Under the pieces are notes generated by a model that saw only the letters and a program-made list of their open reading frames with translations, searched no databases and was not told the DNA's origin. This document shows positions 1 to 8,767 of a DNA stretch of 42,244 bases, one piece after another. Source of the stretch: JAEYFP01 sp964566545 (lineage in GTDB: Bacteria > Bacillota > Clostridia > Lachnospirales > Lachnospiraceae); assembly GCA_964566545.1 (NCBI GenBank), contig CAZMIX010000018.1:1-42244 (forward strand), read 5' to 3'. The position numbers were made by a program, and so were the translations under genes. Position 1 is the first letter of the stretch; every line of letters starts with the position of its first letter.

Positions 1-28
1 GCATAGCAACGGAGCAATTCATGCATCA

Positions 29-59
29 GTAGGTGTCAAAAGTATCTTTTGACACCTAC
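29..59. repeat. Perfect intergenic palindrome
   Basis: A perfect 14-bp inverted repeat (arms 29-42 and 46-59, each containing AGGTGTCAAAAG or its complement) closes on a 3-base loop, TAT. It lies beyond the terminator of the glycoside hydrolase operon and has no T-run of its own. It may be a dispersed intergenic palindrome, or the terminator stem of a gene left of the window. The structure is certain; the role is not. Confidence 0.6.
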
Positions 60-140
60 ATCATATATAAATAGTAATACAAAATCCGCCGATTTGCAAT
101 ATCAATCATGCAGACATGCCATTTCAGTAAAACTCAAATT

Positions 141-182
141 AAAAAAAATCGCAGAACAGGCAGGACAATCATCCTGCCCTGC
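141..182 (-). terminator. Intrinsic terminator of the opp-glycoside hydrolase operon
   Basis: Read on the minus strand, a 7-bp GGCAGGA/TCCTGCC stem (172-178 with 159-165) is extended by GCAG/CTGC (179-182 with 151-154) around a small bulge. It is followed by a run of eight T (141-148). It lies about 35 bases after the glycoside hydrolase stop codon. Confidence 0.7.
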
Positions 183-216
183 CTTATTTCCCCGTAAGCT
201 TCCTGCCGCTCCGCAA

Positions 217-2493
217 TTAATCCAGTTCATTCAGCCTTTTGATAATCGCGTTGATTTCCGCGTGGCTGCTGACGCCGTTGCCGAAGCTCAAAATCTGGCG
301 AAGCGGCATGTCACGGTACATCGCCTCGTTCATTTGCTCCGTGATCGCCTCGCTTGCGGCATCCGAATGATCGGAGGAGCTGATCAGATCGTGCTGTTCA
401 TAGCGTTCCATGAGCGGCTTGATGATTTCGGCTGCGGCCTCATCCGCGAGAATATCTCCGATCGTGCTGTTATTGTCATATCCCTTTTTGATCTTTCTCG
501 TGGAACGCACCCGCACGGTGGCGCTGCATAAAATTGACGCGGCGTTCCTGCCGATTTCTATCGTAAAATCTCCGTCCTCGACATACCAGTCTAAAATCTG
601 TGTGCTATAATAAGCAAACGCGCGTTTTCCGAGCAGGAACGTCGCCGTCTTCGTCTCTCCCGATTCAAGCGCAAGCTTCGTAAAGCCTCTCAGCTCACGG
701 ACCGGACGCTTCACCGTGCTTTTGACATCGCCGACATAAAGCTGGACGACCTCTTTTCCGAAACGACTTCCCGTGTTCGTCACATCGACGGATACGGTCA
801 GCTCCTCGGCATCGGTCATATCCGTCTTATCCACCCGCAGATTGGAATAGGCAAAATCCGTATAGGAAAGCCCGTATCCGAATGGGAACAGCACCGGCAT
901 CTTCTTGGAAGTGTAATAGCGGTAGCCCACGAATACGCCTTCTCTGTATTCTACGACATTGCTATCGCCGCTGTAGAATAAATAGGACGGATTGTCCTCC
1001 ATGCGTAGCGGAAATGTCTCCGCAAGTCTGCCGCTCGGATTGACGTCGCCGTACAGCACGTCAACGACCGCGCCGCCGATCGCCTGGCCGCCTAAATAAG
1101 CTTCTAAAATGCCCTGCACCTGATCCGCCCACGGCATCTCGACCGGAGAGCCGTTGTGCAGCACGACGATCGTATTCGGCTGTACCGCGGCGACCGCCAC
1201 GATCAGCTCGTTCTGGCAGTCCGGCATGCGCATATGCTTTCTGTCGTAGCCCTCGGATTCATATTCATCCGGCAGCCCCGCAAAAATCACGGCCTTGTCC
1301 GCTGCTTTCGCCGCTGCGACGGCTTCCTCGAACAGCGCCTTGTCAAGCGCGTCCTCCTTCACGTCATAGCCTTTCGCGTATACGATATTGGGATTACCGG
1401 AGAGTACCGAAATTGCCGACTCAAATTTCGTCGAATTGATATGGGAGCTGCCGCCGCCCTGATAGCGCGGATTTTCCGCAAACGCACCGATAACGGCAAC
1501 CTTTTCGTTCCTGCCAAGCGGAAGGACATTTTCATTTTTCAAAAGGACCATGCATTCGCCGGCCGCTTTCCTCGCGAACTCATGATGCGCCTCCTTATCC
1601 CACTTCGTGTCCGGCTTCCTGTTTTCCGTATAGCAAAACACGATGTTCAAAATGCGCTCGACCGCCGTATCGAGCACGGCTTCCTCAAGGCTTCCATTCT
1701 TTACGGCCTCTATGATACAGGCGTCGTTACTTCCGTTTGAGGACGGCATTTCCAGATCGAGTCCGGCTTTCAGTCCCTTCACACGGTCGCGCACCGCGCC
1801 CCAGTCGCTGACGACATAGCCGTCAAAATCCAGTTCATCCCGCAAAAGCTCCGTCAGAACCCGCCTGCTCTCGGAAACCTGCTCACCATTCAGCAAANNN
1901 NNNNNNNCCGTCCAGGGCTTCGCCTCTTTAATAGCGCCCTCGAACGCCGCCAGATAGATTTCCCGCAGGGTTCGCTCGTCGATCTCGGAGCTGGACGTAT
2001 TTCTGCGCTGCTCCTGATTATTCGCGACAAAATGCTTTAAGCTCGTGCCGACATTTTTGCTCTGCACGCCCTTGATGTGATAGTTTGCCATTTCCGTGGC
2101 AACATAAGGATCCTCGGAAAAATATTCGAAGTTACGACCGCAGAGCGGAGAACGCTTGATATTTGCCGCCGGTCCCAGAATAACGCTGACATTTTCCGCC
2201 TGGCATTCTTCGCCCAGCAGCTCGCCGATCTGATAAATCAGATCCCTGTCAAACGAAGCCGCCGTCGCGCAGCCCGTCGGGAAGCATACCGCCTTGATGC
2301 TCTCGTTGATGCCGAGGTGATCGCCCTCCAAATCCTGTTTTCTCAGTCCGTGAGGACCGTCGCTGACCATCGTGTCGGGGATGCCAAGGCGCTCCACCGC
2401 CTTTGTATGCCAGAAATCATCTCCGGAACACAGCCCGGCCTTCTCCTCCAGTGTCATGTCCGCAATCAGCGCTTTTATTTGTTCTCTTTCCAA
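217..2493 (-). CDS. Family 3 glycoside hydrolase, beta-glucosidase-like
   Basis: A cytoplasmic (no signal peptide) GH3 enzyme, expected to remove beta-linked glucosyl or related units from the non-reducing end of oligosaccharides. Order: GH3 N-terminal barrel (about 1-300) with KHF near 153 and the nucleophile Asp in VVSDW (about 230); GH3 C-terminal domain (about 320-540) with the acid/base-type ESEGYDR motif; a fibronectin III-like domain (about 560-650); then an extra tail of roughly 100 residues. The start is TTG at 2493, with GGAGGA seven bases upstream. It is the last gene of the Opp transporter operon, 42 bases after an ATPase gene, so it probably hydrolyses the imported substrate. A 10-N assembly gap falls just after PWT, so the residues there are unknown. 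Exact sugar specificity cannot be read from the sequence. Confidence 0.92.
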   Translation of the reverse strand: MEREQIKALIADMTLEEKAGLCSGDDFWHTKAVERLGIPDTMVSDGPHGLRKQDLEGDHLGINESIKAVCFPTGCATAASFDRDLIYQIGELLGEECQAENVSVILGPAANIKRSPLCGRNFEYFSEDPYVATEMANYHIKGVQSKNVGTSLKHFVANNQEQRRNTSSSEIDERTLREIYLAAFEGAIKEAKPWTXXXXLLNGEQVSESRRVLTELLRDELDFDGYVVSDWGAVRDRVKGLKAGLDLEMPSSNGSNDACIIEAVKNGSLEEAVLDTAVERILNIVFCYTENRKPDTKWDKEAHHEFARKAAGECMVLLKNENVLPLGRNEKVAVIGAFAENPRYQGGGSSHINSTKFESAISVLSGNPNIVYAKGYDVKEDALDKALFEEAVAAAKAADKAVIFAGLPDEYESEGYDRKHMRMPDCQNELIVAVAAVQPNTIVVLHNGSPVEMPWADQVQGILEAYLGGQAIGGAVVDVLYGDVNPSGRLAETFPLRMEDNPSYLFYSGDSNVVEYREGVFVGYRYYTSKKMPVLFPFGYGLSYTDFAYSNLRVDKTDMTDAEELTVSVDVTNTGSRFGKEVVQLYVGDVKSTVKRPVRELRGFTKLALESGETKTATFLLGKRAFAYYSTQILDWYVEDGDFTIEIGRNAASILCSATVRVRSTRKIKKGYDNNSTIGDILADEAAAEIIKPLMERYEQHDLISSSDHSDAASEAITEQMNEAMYRDMPLRQILSFGNGVSSHAEINAIIKRLNELD
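1898..1907. other. Assembly gap (10 N) inside the glycoside hydrolase gene
   Basis: Ten N bases interrupt the gene between PWT and LLNGEQ. Related GH3 enzymes usually have about six residues of the type V-M-C-S-Y-N here. The flanking codon bases (G.. and ..T) fit V and N, so the true gap is probably longer than 10 bases, but the reading frame is kept. Confidence 0.95.
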
Positions 2494-2535
2494 TGCCGCA
2501 TCCTCCTTTTGTTTTTATAGTGGCAGAAGTATAAC

Positions 2536-3387
2536 TTATAATGCCACCGTAGACAGATCCCATTCCTCATGGATCTTCGGCACATCATTGATCAGGCGCT
2601 TTGTATAATCCGCCCGGGGAGTTAAAATAACCTCCTCCGCAGGGCCTGACTCCACAAATTTTCCATGCTCCATAATGTAAACCGAATCGGAAACATAGTA
2701 GGCAAGCCCGATGTCATGCGTGATAAAAATAATGGTCATATTACTCTCGTCGCGCAGCTTTAACAGCATGTCAAGAATCGTCGCACGTGAGCACGCGTCG
2801 ATCATCGAGGTAGGCTCATCCGCGAGCAGGATGCGCGGCTTCAAAAGAAAAATACGCGCGATCATCAAACGCTGCATCTGTCCTCCCGACAGCTCAAACG
2901 GATATTTATTCGTCAGCTCCGCAAATTTGAGATTGACAAAGCTGCACGCCTGGGTCATCAGCTCCACCTTTTTTTCATAGGGCAGCTTTTTCCCGCCCCG
3001 CATGTGGATACAGTCCAGCAGCACGGAATCGATCCTGTTAAAAATGTTGTAGGAGGAAAACGGATCCTGGAAAATTGCCTGAATGCCTTTCCAGTATTCC
3101 TTTTTCTTTTTCCGCGTCCCGATATCCCGCGGCTTTTCCTCAAAAAACACTTCTCCCTCCGTGACGTTTATCAGCCCGAGAAGCATTTTGGACAATGTCG
3201 TTTTGCCCGAGCCGCTTTCTCCTACGATCGAAATGATCTCGCCCTCATGAAAGTTAAAATCCACATGATCCACGGCAACCGTCCTTGCATTGCCGACGCC
3301 GAATATCTTTGTCACGCCGCTGCCGCTCAAGCAGACTTTTTGAAACTGCCTGCCGCTCCCCTGCGCATTCCGTTCACTCATTGTCAT
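2536..3387 (-). CDS. Opp/Dpp-type ABC transporter ATP-binding protein (F-like)
   Basis: Second ATPase of the Opp-type importer. It shows Walker A GESGSGKTT (about 57-65), the ABC signature LSGGQMQR, Walker B ILLADEPTS and a switch-histidine region FITHD. At 283 residues it is shorter than typical OppF/DppF (about 310-330): it stops soon after the nucleotide-binding domain and lacks the usual C-terminal oligopeptide extension. Its start overlaps the end of the preceding ATPase gene by 14 bases, which indicates translational coupling; a second in-frame ATG lies two codons further in. It should pair with the D-like ATPase on the two permeases. The transported substrate is probably an oligosaccharide, inferred from the adjacent GH3 gene. 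Confidence 0.9.
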   Translation of the reverse strand: MTMSERNAQGSGRQFQKVCLSGSGVTKIFGVGNARTVAVDHVDFNFHEGEIISIVGESGSGKTTLSKMLLGLINVTEGEVFFEEKPRDIGTRKKKKEYWKGIQAIFQDPFSSYNIFNRIDSVLLDCIHMRGGKKLPYEKKVELMTQACSFVNLKFAELTNKYPFELSGGQMQRLMIARIFLLKPRILLADEPTSMIDACSRATILDMLLKLRDESNMTIIFITHDIGLAYYVSDSVYIMEHGKFVESGPAEEVILTPRADYTKRLINDVPKIHEEWDLSTVAL

Positions 3388-4381
3388 ACACCTCCCGCAG
3401 CTTCTCCTCTGTCAAATAACAGCGGTACATTCTGTTTTCACCAAATTCTGTTTCCGCAATACCATGCAGCATACAGGCGGGCTGTGCGTATTTGCAGCGT
3501 TCCGCAAAGCGGCAGCCCTTCGGCGGTTTTTTTAAATTGGGAGGCGTCCCGGGGATCGCAGCCAGCTTTACGTCTCTCGTGCCTTCCTCCGGCACGAGGA
3601 TCGAGCCCATCAGCCCTTTGGAATACGGGTGCAGCGGGTCGAATACCATCTCCTTCGCCGTCCCGCGTTCCACAATCTGCCCCGCGTACATGATCATGAT
3701 ATCATCTGTTACATTATACAATAACGGGAGCTCATGTGTAATAAAAATCATCGATTTAATAAAACCTTTTTCCATCAGATCCTTCAGCATTTTGATCACC
3801 ATCTTTTGGGAGGTCACATCCAGCGCGGAAGACGGCTCATCCGCGATCAGCACCTTCGGCGAAAGGATCGTCGAAATCGCGATGACCGTCCTCTGCTTCA
3901 TTCCGCCGGACAGCTCCACGGCGTGCTTTTGCAGCACATTTTCCGGCAGCCCCAATATTTCAAAGCGCTCCTTTGCCAGCGCATAAATTTCGCTCTTCGT
4001 CGCCTTCGGATCATGCGCATGAATGACGTCCTCGATAAAGCGGATAATCTTCTGTGTTGGGTTCAGGGCGTTCATCGCCGCCTGCGGAATATAGGCGATC
4101 TCATTACCGAGTATTTTTCTGCGCACCTCGTCCGGCCTCATGCCGGAGATGTTTTTCCCGTCGACCTTAATCATACCGCTCTGGTAATACAGCGGCGCAA
4201 AATAGTATCCCATTAAGGACAGCGCCAGCGTGGACTTGCCGCAGCCGCTCTCACCCGCAATCCCTAATGACTTTCCTTCTTCTATTTTCATCGATACCCC
4301 GTCCACCGCATAGATGTCCTCGCCGAACCGGGTAATATATTTGGTTTTGAGGTTGTCAACCTCCAGCATCCCTTTTCCCAT
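3374..4381 (-). CDS. Opp/Dpp-type ABC transporter ATP-binding protein (D-like)
   Basis: First ATPase of the importer, 335 residues, full length for OppD/DppD. Walker A GESGCGKST (about 41-49), signature LSGGMKQR, Walker B VLIADEPSS and ITHE are all present. The C-terminal oligopeptide-type domain holds a cluster of four cysteines (GCRFAERCKYAQPACM and a later YRCY), the arrangement associated with an iron-sulfur cluster in DppD proteins. It lies 12 bases after the C-like permease gene and overlaps the next ATPase gene. It should energise uptake together with that F-like partner. Confidence 0.92.
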   Translation of the reverse strand: MGKGMLEVDNLKTKYITRFGEDIYAVDGVSMKIEEGKSLGIAGESGCGKSTLALSLMGYYFAPLYYQSGMIKVDGKNISGMRPDEVRRKILGNEIAYIPQAAMNALNPTQKIIRFIEDVIHAHDPKATKSEIYALAKERFEILGLPENVLQKHAVELSGGMKQRTVIAISTILSPKVLIADEPSSALDVTSQKMVIKMLKDLMEKGFIKSMIFITHELPLLYNVTDDIMIMYAGQIVERGTAKEMVFDPLHPYSKGLMGSILVPEEGTRDVKLAAIPGTPPNLKKPPKGCRFAERCKYAQPACMLHGIAETEFGENRMYRCYLTEEKLREVYDNE

Positions 4382-4393
4382 CCTGCTCTCCTC

Positions 4394-5644
4394 CTACTCT
4401 CTTAACTGCGGATTGAATATCTGGTCAAGCCCGGTATTCATCAGATTCAGTGAAAACGATATCAGCGTGATCGCGAGAATGACGGGAAAATATGCCCACC
4501 ATGCGCCGTTTAAATGCGCGCTGTAGGTCATCGCCCAGCTCATCATCAGCCCCAGCGTCGAAACCTTTGTCGTGGCGGGGCCTAAGCCCAGCATCGACAG
4601 CTGCGCCTCCGCAAGAATGCCCGATGAGATTTGCAAAATAAAGGCCATCACGACATACGAGGCGATATACGGCAGAATATCCATAAAAATGATTCTGGGC
4701 AGGCTGTGTCCCGAAAGCTTGGACAGGTTCACGTGGTCCCGGTTGCGCAGCGAGATGACCTGCGAGCGCACCGAACGCGTCGTCCATGTCCAGGAGGTCA
4801 GACCGATGATCGATGCGACCATCGTGACTCCCCGCGCGCTTTCCCCGACGCTGTAAGAAATGAGGATCAGCAGCACGAAGCCCGGAATTACCGTAAATAA
4901 ATTCGTCACAAACATGATCAGGTCATCTACGATGCCGCCGAGATATCCCGCCAGCAGACCCAGCGCAAGGCCGATGGACGTCGCCACGGCGCCCGCGATC
5001 AGGCCGATTTTTAATGACGTCGCAATTGCGGAAACAAGCTCGGTCAGCACATCCCTCCCGAAGTTATCCGTACCGAGCAGAAACGTCCTCTTTGTCGCGA
5101 TATCCTTTACATTTGCATAGGAATTGGAAGGGATCGTCTTTGCGATGCCGATTTCCCCTGTCTCCTGATCCTGCGACGCAATCTGCAAATCGATATCCTT
5201 AAGAATGCCCGCTATTTTTTTATCGAGGCGGACAAAATATTTCTTTTTAGCCGCAATCAGCCCTTGCTGATCCGTCTCTTTGGAATAATGCTCCTCCCAA
5301 AGTCCGATCAGCACTTCCGCGTCCGTCACGTCGATTTGCGCTTCGCTGACGCCGCCAAACCGTACGAGCCAATCCGCCATTTCCGCACGGTCTTCGACGG
5401 GAAGTTTGCTCTCAAGACGGCTGCCGACGCTGTCCAGATTCAGCGTATAACCTTCCGTATCGGTCGTTTCCGCAATATTGACATAGGTCCCGGGCTTAAA
5501 AAAGTTTCCCTGTCCGATCATTTCAAGCGGTCCGTCCGTCACGATCAACGGATAGACGATCGTCAATACGAGGATAAAAATGAAAATAGAAAATCCCGTC
5601 GTGAATTTTGGTGAGCAAAACACCTGTTTTATTTGATTTTTCAT
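4394..5644 (-). CDS. Opp/Dpp-type ABC transporter permease (C-like) with enlarged external loop
   Basis: Inner-membrane permease of the Opp-type importer. Transmembrane helix 1 is at about 17-36, then a long hydrophilic stretch (about 40-185), then the conserved LLGTDNFGRDVLTE segment and five more helices. The cytoplasmic EAA-type loop (LSGHSLPRIIFMDILP) contacts the ATPases. At 416 residues it is about 100 longer than typical OppC/DppC (near 300); the surplus lies in the external loop between helix 1 and the core. The gene sits 12 bases after the B-like permease and 12 before the D-like ATPase, clearly in the same operon. Confidence 0.92.
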   Translation of the reverse strand: MKNQIKQVFCSPKFTTGFSIFIFILVLTIVYPLIVTDGPLEMIGQGNFFKPGTYVNIAETTDTEGYTLNLDSVGSRLESKLPVEDRAEMADWLVRFGGVSEAQIDVTDAEVLIGLWEEHYSKETDQQGLIAAKKKYFVRLDKKIAGILKDIDLQIASQDQETGEIGIAKTIPSNSYANVKDIATKRTFLLGTDNFGRDVLTELVSAIATSLKIGLIAGAVATSIGLALGLLAGYLGGIVDDLIMFVTNLFTVIPGFVLLILISYSVGESARGVTMVASIIGLTSWTWTTRSVRSQVISLRNRDHVNLSKLSGHSLPRIIFMDILPYIASYVVMAFILQISSGILAEAQLSMLGLGPATTKVSTLGLMMSWAMTYSAHLNGAWWAYFPVILAITLISFSLNLMNTGLDQIFNPQLRE

Positions 5645-5656
5645 CCGTTCTGCCTC

Positions 5657-6661
5657 CTATTCCTGTTGGGATGCCTTGATTCTTGGGTCGATGATGCCGT
5701 AGATGATTTCCACGAATAAATTAGCCGCCAGCACCATCAGGGTGATGATCAGGGTACATGCCGAAATCAGCGGATAATCCCTTCCCTTGATCGCGGCGAG
5801 AATTGTCGTTCCAAGCCCCGGATAGCTGAATACGATTTCCGCTACGAGCGCGCCGCCGATCATCGTTCCGACCGACATCGCCAGCCCTGTGATCTGCGGC
5901 AGCATCGCATTGCGAAATACATAGCCGACGATTTTGCGGTCTTTGATCCCTAAAAAGCGGCTGTACTTCACATAATCCGCATTCAGCTCATAAATGGACA
6001 TCGAGCGCATGCCGACCGCCTGCCCGCCTACCGTGATGAGCACGATCGACCAGAACGGGAGCTGATAATGATGGATGACCGATTTGACGAACGTCCAGCT
6101 CGCATTCGGGATCAGCTCAAAGCCGTAACCGCCGCTGTTCGGAAACCAATCCAGCTTTAAGGCGAAAATGAACAGCATGATGACCGCCATGCCGAAAGCA
6201 GGAATATTGCTGACAAATAAAAAGAACGGCAGGATCGCCTTATCAAACATACCCTTTAAATAGACGGCAACCGCGCCGAGCACGTTGCCGAGCACCCAGC
6301 CGACGATGATGGCCGGAAGCTGCAGGCAGATCGTCCACCAGACACAGGAGCTGATAATGTCGGAAACAGCCCGCGGATATTGGCTGAAGGAAACGCCGAA
6401 ATCCCCCTTTACCGCATTTTTGATAAACGAAAAAAACTGCGTAATCAGCGGCTTATTGATGCCGAATTTCTCTATGTAGTCCTCATACACCCGCTGGATC
6501 GCCGTCGTATCAGTCATGCCCGCCACCGCCCGCGCCGCGATCGCCGAAACCGGGTCGCCCGGCATCATGCGCGGCAGAAGGAAATTCAGAATAACGGCGA
6601 TGACAAACGTAATCAAATACCAGACAAGCTTGTTCGCATAATACTTTTTTAGTCCCTTCAT
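5657..6661 (-). CDS. Opp/Dpp-type ABC transporter permease (B-like)
   Basis: Inner-membrane permease, partner of the C-like permease. The protein begins MKGLKKYYANK and runs straight into transmembrane helix 1. It has the early-loop segment PRMMPGDPVS seen in OppB/DppB, a stretch ending in INKPLITQFF, then five further helices and an EAA loop (FLGIKDRKIVGYVFRNAMLP). An in-frame ATG 36 bases upstream (6697) lacks a ribosome binding site and lies in a hairpin, whereas AAAGGA sits in front of 6661, so 6661 is preferred. The product is 334 residues, normal for the family. It is separated from the binding-protein gene by a 100-base spacer with a stem-loop. Confidence 0.92.
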   Translation of the reverse strand: MKGLKKYYANKLVWYLITFVIAVILNFLLPRMMPGDPVSAIAARAVAGMTDTTAIQRVYEDYIEKFGINKPLITQFFSFIKNAVKGDFGVSFSQYPRAVSDIISSCVWWTICLQLPAIIVGWVLGNVLGAVAVYLKGMFDKAILPFFLFVSNIPAFGMAVIMLFIFALKLDWFPNSGGYGFELIPNASWTFVKSVIHHYQLPFWSIVLITVGGQAVGMRSMSIYELNADYVKYSRFLGIKDRKIVGYVFRNAMLPQITGLAMSVGTMIGGALVAEIVFSYPGLGTTILAAIKGRDYPLISACTLIITLMVLAANLFVEIIYGIIDPRIKASQQE

Positions 6662-6688
6662 GAAACCATCCTTTCCCGATTCTTGCAA

Positions 6689-6723
6689 AACGGCCATGCA
6701 TCATTCTGGGAAGCATGACCGTT
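6689..6723 (-). terminator. Stem-loop between binding-protein gene and permease genes
   Basis: On the minus strand an 11-bp stem with one G-T pair (arms 6713-6723 and 6689-6699) is followed by a short TTTT. It lies between the oppA-like and oppB-like genes. Stem-loops at this position often give leaky termination or protect the mRNA end, so that binding protein is made in excess over permease. That role is inferred. Confidence 0.5.
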
Positions 6724-6761
6724 CTGCTGTTAACCTGTTATTTCTTCATATTGATAATACC

Positions 6762-8636
6762 CTACTCCACATTCGCTAAATGGTAGAGCGCCTTGATTCC
6801 GTAACCGTCCGTGCAGCATAACGGCGGAATGTTTTCTCCGTCATCCGCCTGCGGGAATCCTGTCCAGACAGATTCGTTCACCGTATGGAAGAGGTCCGGC
6901 CTGTACATAACTGTAAAGGAAGGCACTTCCTCCAAATAAATCTTTGTCAGCTCCGTGTAATATTCCTTTAACTTCGCCTGATCTGTCTCAAGCGGGATTT
7001 TCTTTAAGATCTCATCCGCCTCGTCGTTGATGTAATGGCCGTAGTTGCCGGACCAGTTGACATCGAGCGCCGCATAGTCCTTTGAGAAGAAGTTCATGCA
7101 GCGTCCCCAGGGATTGGATACGGATGCGCCCGGCGTCCAGAACATGCCGATTTCAAACTTGCACGTCGTCATGTCATCGTAGAATGTATTCGCGTCCGGG
7201 AAATAGGTTTCGATTTCAATGCCGATATCTTTTCCTGCCGCAGCGACGATTTCAAGAGATGCCTGCCAATCCGACCAGCCCTCCGGGCATTCGGCCTTGT
7301 AGGATAGCTTCTTGCCGTTTAATTCCCTGATGCCGTCACCGTCCGTATCGACGATGCCCGCGTCATCCAAAAGCTTTTTCGCGCCTTCGATATCCTTTCC
7401 GACAAACTGGTATTCCTTCAATGCGTCACGGTCAAGCAGCGCCTGCTCGCCGTCCGTAGGGTTCATGACGGAACGGGGAACATCCTTGAAGCTCGGCGAC
7501 TGGTTGGACATCGCGGAAGCGATGACCTGATCGTAATCGACCGCCCAAGCGATTGCCTTACGTACGTTAACATCATCCAATCCTTCCACTTCCATATTGA
7601 ACCAGATCGTAGGCAGCGTCGTACAGATTCCATAAGGAGGCTCATCCAGATAAGTGGAAATCGGAAGCCCTTCATCCTCCCAAAGCTTCTGAACATCCGT
7701 GATAAACTGCTGGCATACGTCAACCTCGCCTGCTGCCAGAGCAACCTGTCCCGCCGCATTATCCGCATAGAGCACATGGGAGATATACTTCGGAGCCGCA
7801 AGTCCGCCGAACAGCTCCTGTCCCCAGTAGTTGTCGTCCCTGATCAGCACGATTTTCTGGTCGTCGTTGTAATAAGGCTTGTAAGGGCCGGATGCGACGA
7901 GGTCGTCCATGACATCCTGCTTTACCTTCTCGGCGTCGGAACCGTTTCTCTCCTCAACCTTTTCCAGATACGCCTTCTGCATGACATAGACGTGAGGAAG
8001 GTATTCCTTTACCTTAAGCGGATTTGCCGGAGCGCCCGCATCATCCAAAACGGCTTTGATAACGACAGTCGCGTCGTCCGCCGCTTCGATCGTATCGATG
8101 TACACGCTGTAGTCCGCACCCTTCGCGGATTCATATTTCTTATGGCATTCAAAGGTATAAGCGACATCCTGTGCCGTTACGGGTGTGCCGTCATCCCACT
8201 TCGCTTCCGGGTTCATATGGATCGTCATTTCCGTCATATCGTCGTTCCATGCCCAATCCGTCGCAAGAAGGGGATACATTTCGCCGTCAAGCGTGTTATA
8301 CATGAACAGCGTTTCATAAATCAGGATACGGGAATAGTTGTTCTGGTTGATTCCCATCGCATTGTTAGAATTTGCGCTCATCGGGTTCCAGTCATTAATC
8401 GTTCCCCATTGCTGGCCCGCAAAATACAGCGTTTCATTTCTCGGCGTGGAGCCTGCTTCCGAAGCGGTTTCTTCCTGTGCTTCCTCCGCCGGCTCTGCGG
8501 CCTCCTTTGTTTCTTCCGCATCTGTTTTTGCAGCAGCATCCGTAGCCGCAGGCGCCGCACTCTGTCCGCAGCCGGATAACATCGACATCGACATTGCGCC
8601 GGCAAGGATCAGTGCGAGGACTTTCTTCTTTTTCAT
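6762..8636 (-). CDS. Extracellular solute-binding lipoprotein, family 5 (OppA-like)
   Basis: Substrate receptor of the Opp-type importer. A lipoprotein signal peptide ends in the lipobox LSGC with Cys 23. It is followed by a low-complexity Ala/Glu/Thr linker (about 25-65) that spaces the domain from the membrane, and then a family 5 binding domain, recognisable from TLYFAGQQWGTINDWNP, the WDDGTPVTAQDVAYTFE motif near 165 and FNMEVEGLDDVNVRKAI. It is 624 residues, slightly long. Ribosome binding site GGAGGG stands eight bases before the ATG. It is first in its operon, downstream of a terminator that ends the regulatory operon. Family 5 receptors bind peptides, but some bind oligosaccharides; the co-transcribed GH3 favours the latter. 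Confidence 0.93.
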   Translation of the reverse strand: MKKKKVLALILAGAMSMSMLSGCGQSAAPAATDAAAKTDAEETKEAAEPAEEAQEETASEAGSTPRNETLYFAGQQWGTINDWNPMSANSNNAMGINQNNYSRILIYETLFMYNTLDGEMYPLLATDWAWNDDMTEMTIHMNPEAKWDDGTPVTAQDVAYTFECHKKYESAKGADYSVYIDTIEAADDATVVIKAVLDDAGAPANPLKVKEYLPHVYVMQKAYLEKVEERNGSDAEKVKQDVMDDLVASGPYKPYYNDDQKIVLIRDDNYWGQELFGGLAAPKYISHVLYADNAAGQVALAAGEVDVCQQFITDVQKLWEDEGLPISTYLDEPPYGICTTLPTIWFNMEVEGLDDVNVRKAIAWAVDYDQVIASAMSNQSPSFKDVPRSVMNPTDGEQALLDRDALKEYQFVGKDIEGAKKLLDDAGIVDTDGDGIRELNGKKLSYKAECPEGWSDWQASLEIVAAAGKDIGIEIETYFPDANTFYDDMTTCKFEIGMFWTPGASVSNPWGRCMNFFSKDYAALDVNWSGNYGHYINDEADEILKKIPLETDQAKLKEYYTELTKIYLEEVPSFTVMYRPDLFHTVNESVWTGFPQADDGENIPPLCCTDGYGIKALYHLANVE

Positions 8637-8680
8637 GTTTCACCCTCCATAATTAGAATATGTTTTGGTGTGCGCCCAGC

Positions 8681-8726
8681 AAAAAGAACGAACACCCTTT
8701 ACGCTTTTGATTATAGGGGTTCGTCC
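8681..8726 (-). terminator. Intrinsic terminator after the response regulator gene
   Basis: On the minus strand, GGACGAAC pairs with GTTCGTTC (with one G-T pair), continued by CCCT/AGGG past a one-base bulge, and the stem is followed by TTTTT (8685-8681). It separates the regulatory operon from the transporter operon. Confidence 0.7.
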
Positions 8727-8738
8727 TTCGAAAAAAAG
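8710..8738 (-). promoter_or_regulatory. Candidate promoter of the transporter operon
   Basis: A perfect TATAAT (minus strand, 8715-8710) lies in the loop of the terminator stem. Seventeen bases upstream is only a weak, T-rich -35 (CTTTTT, 8738-8733). A start near 8703 would give a leader of about 67 bases before the OppA-like gene. The weak -35 would suit activation by the AraC-type regulator encoded just upstream, but that is inference. Confidence 0.4.
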
Positions 8739-8767
8739 TGTGCTGTTTTTTGTTTTTGGTGGGATTT

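Noticed and set aside
6662..6697. Upstream start for the B-like permease
   Set aside because: It lies in the stem-loop and has no ribosome binding site; the ATG at 6661 does.
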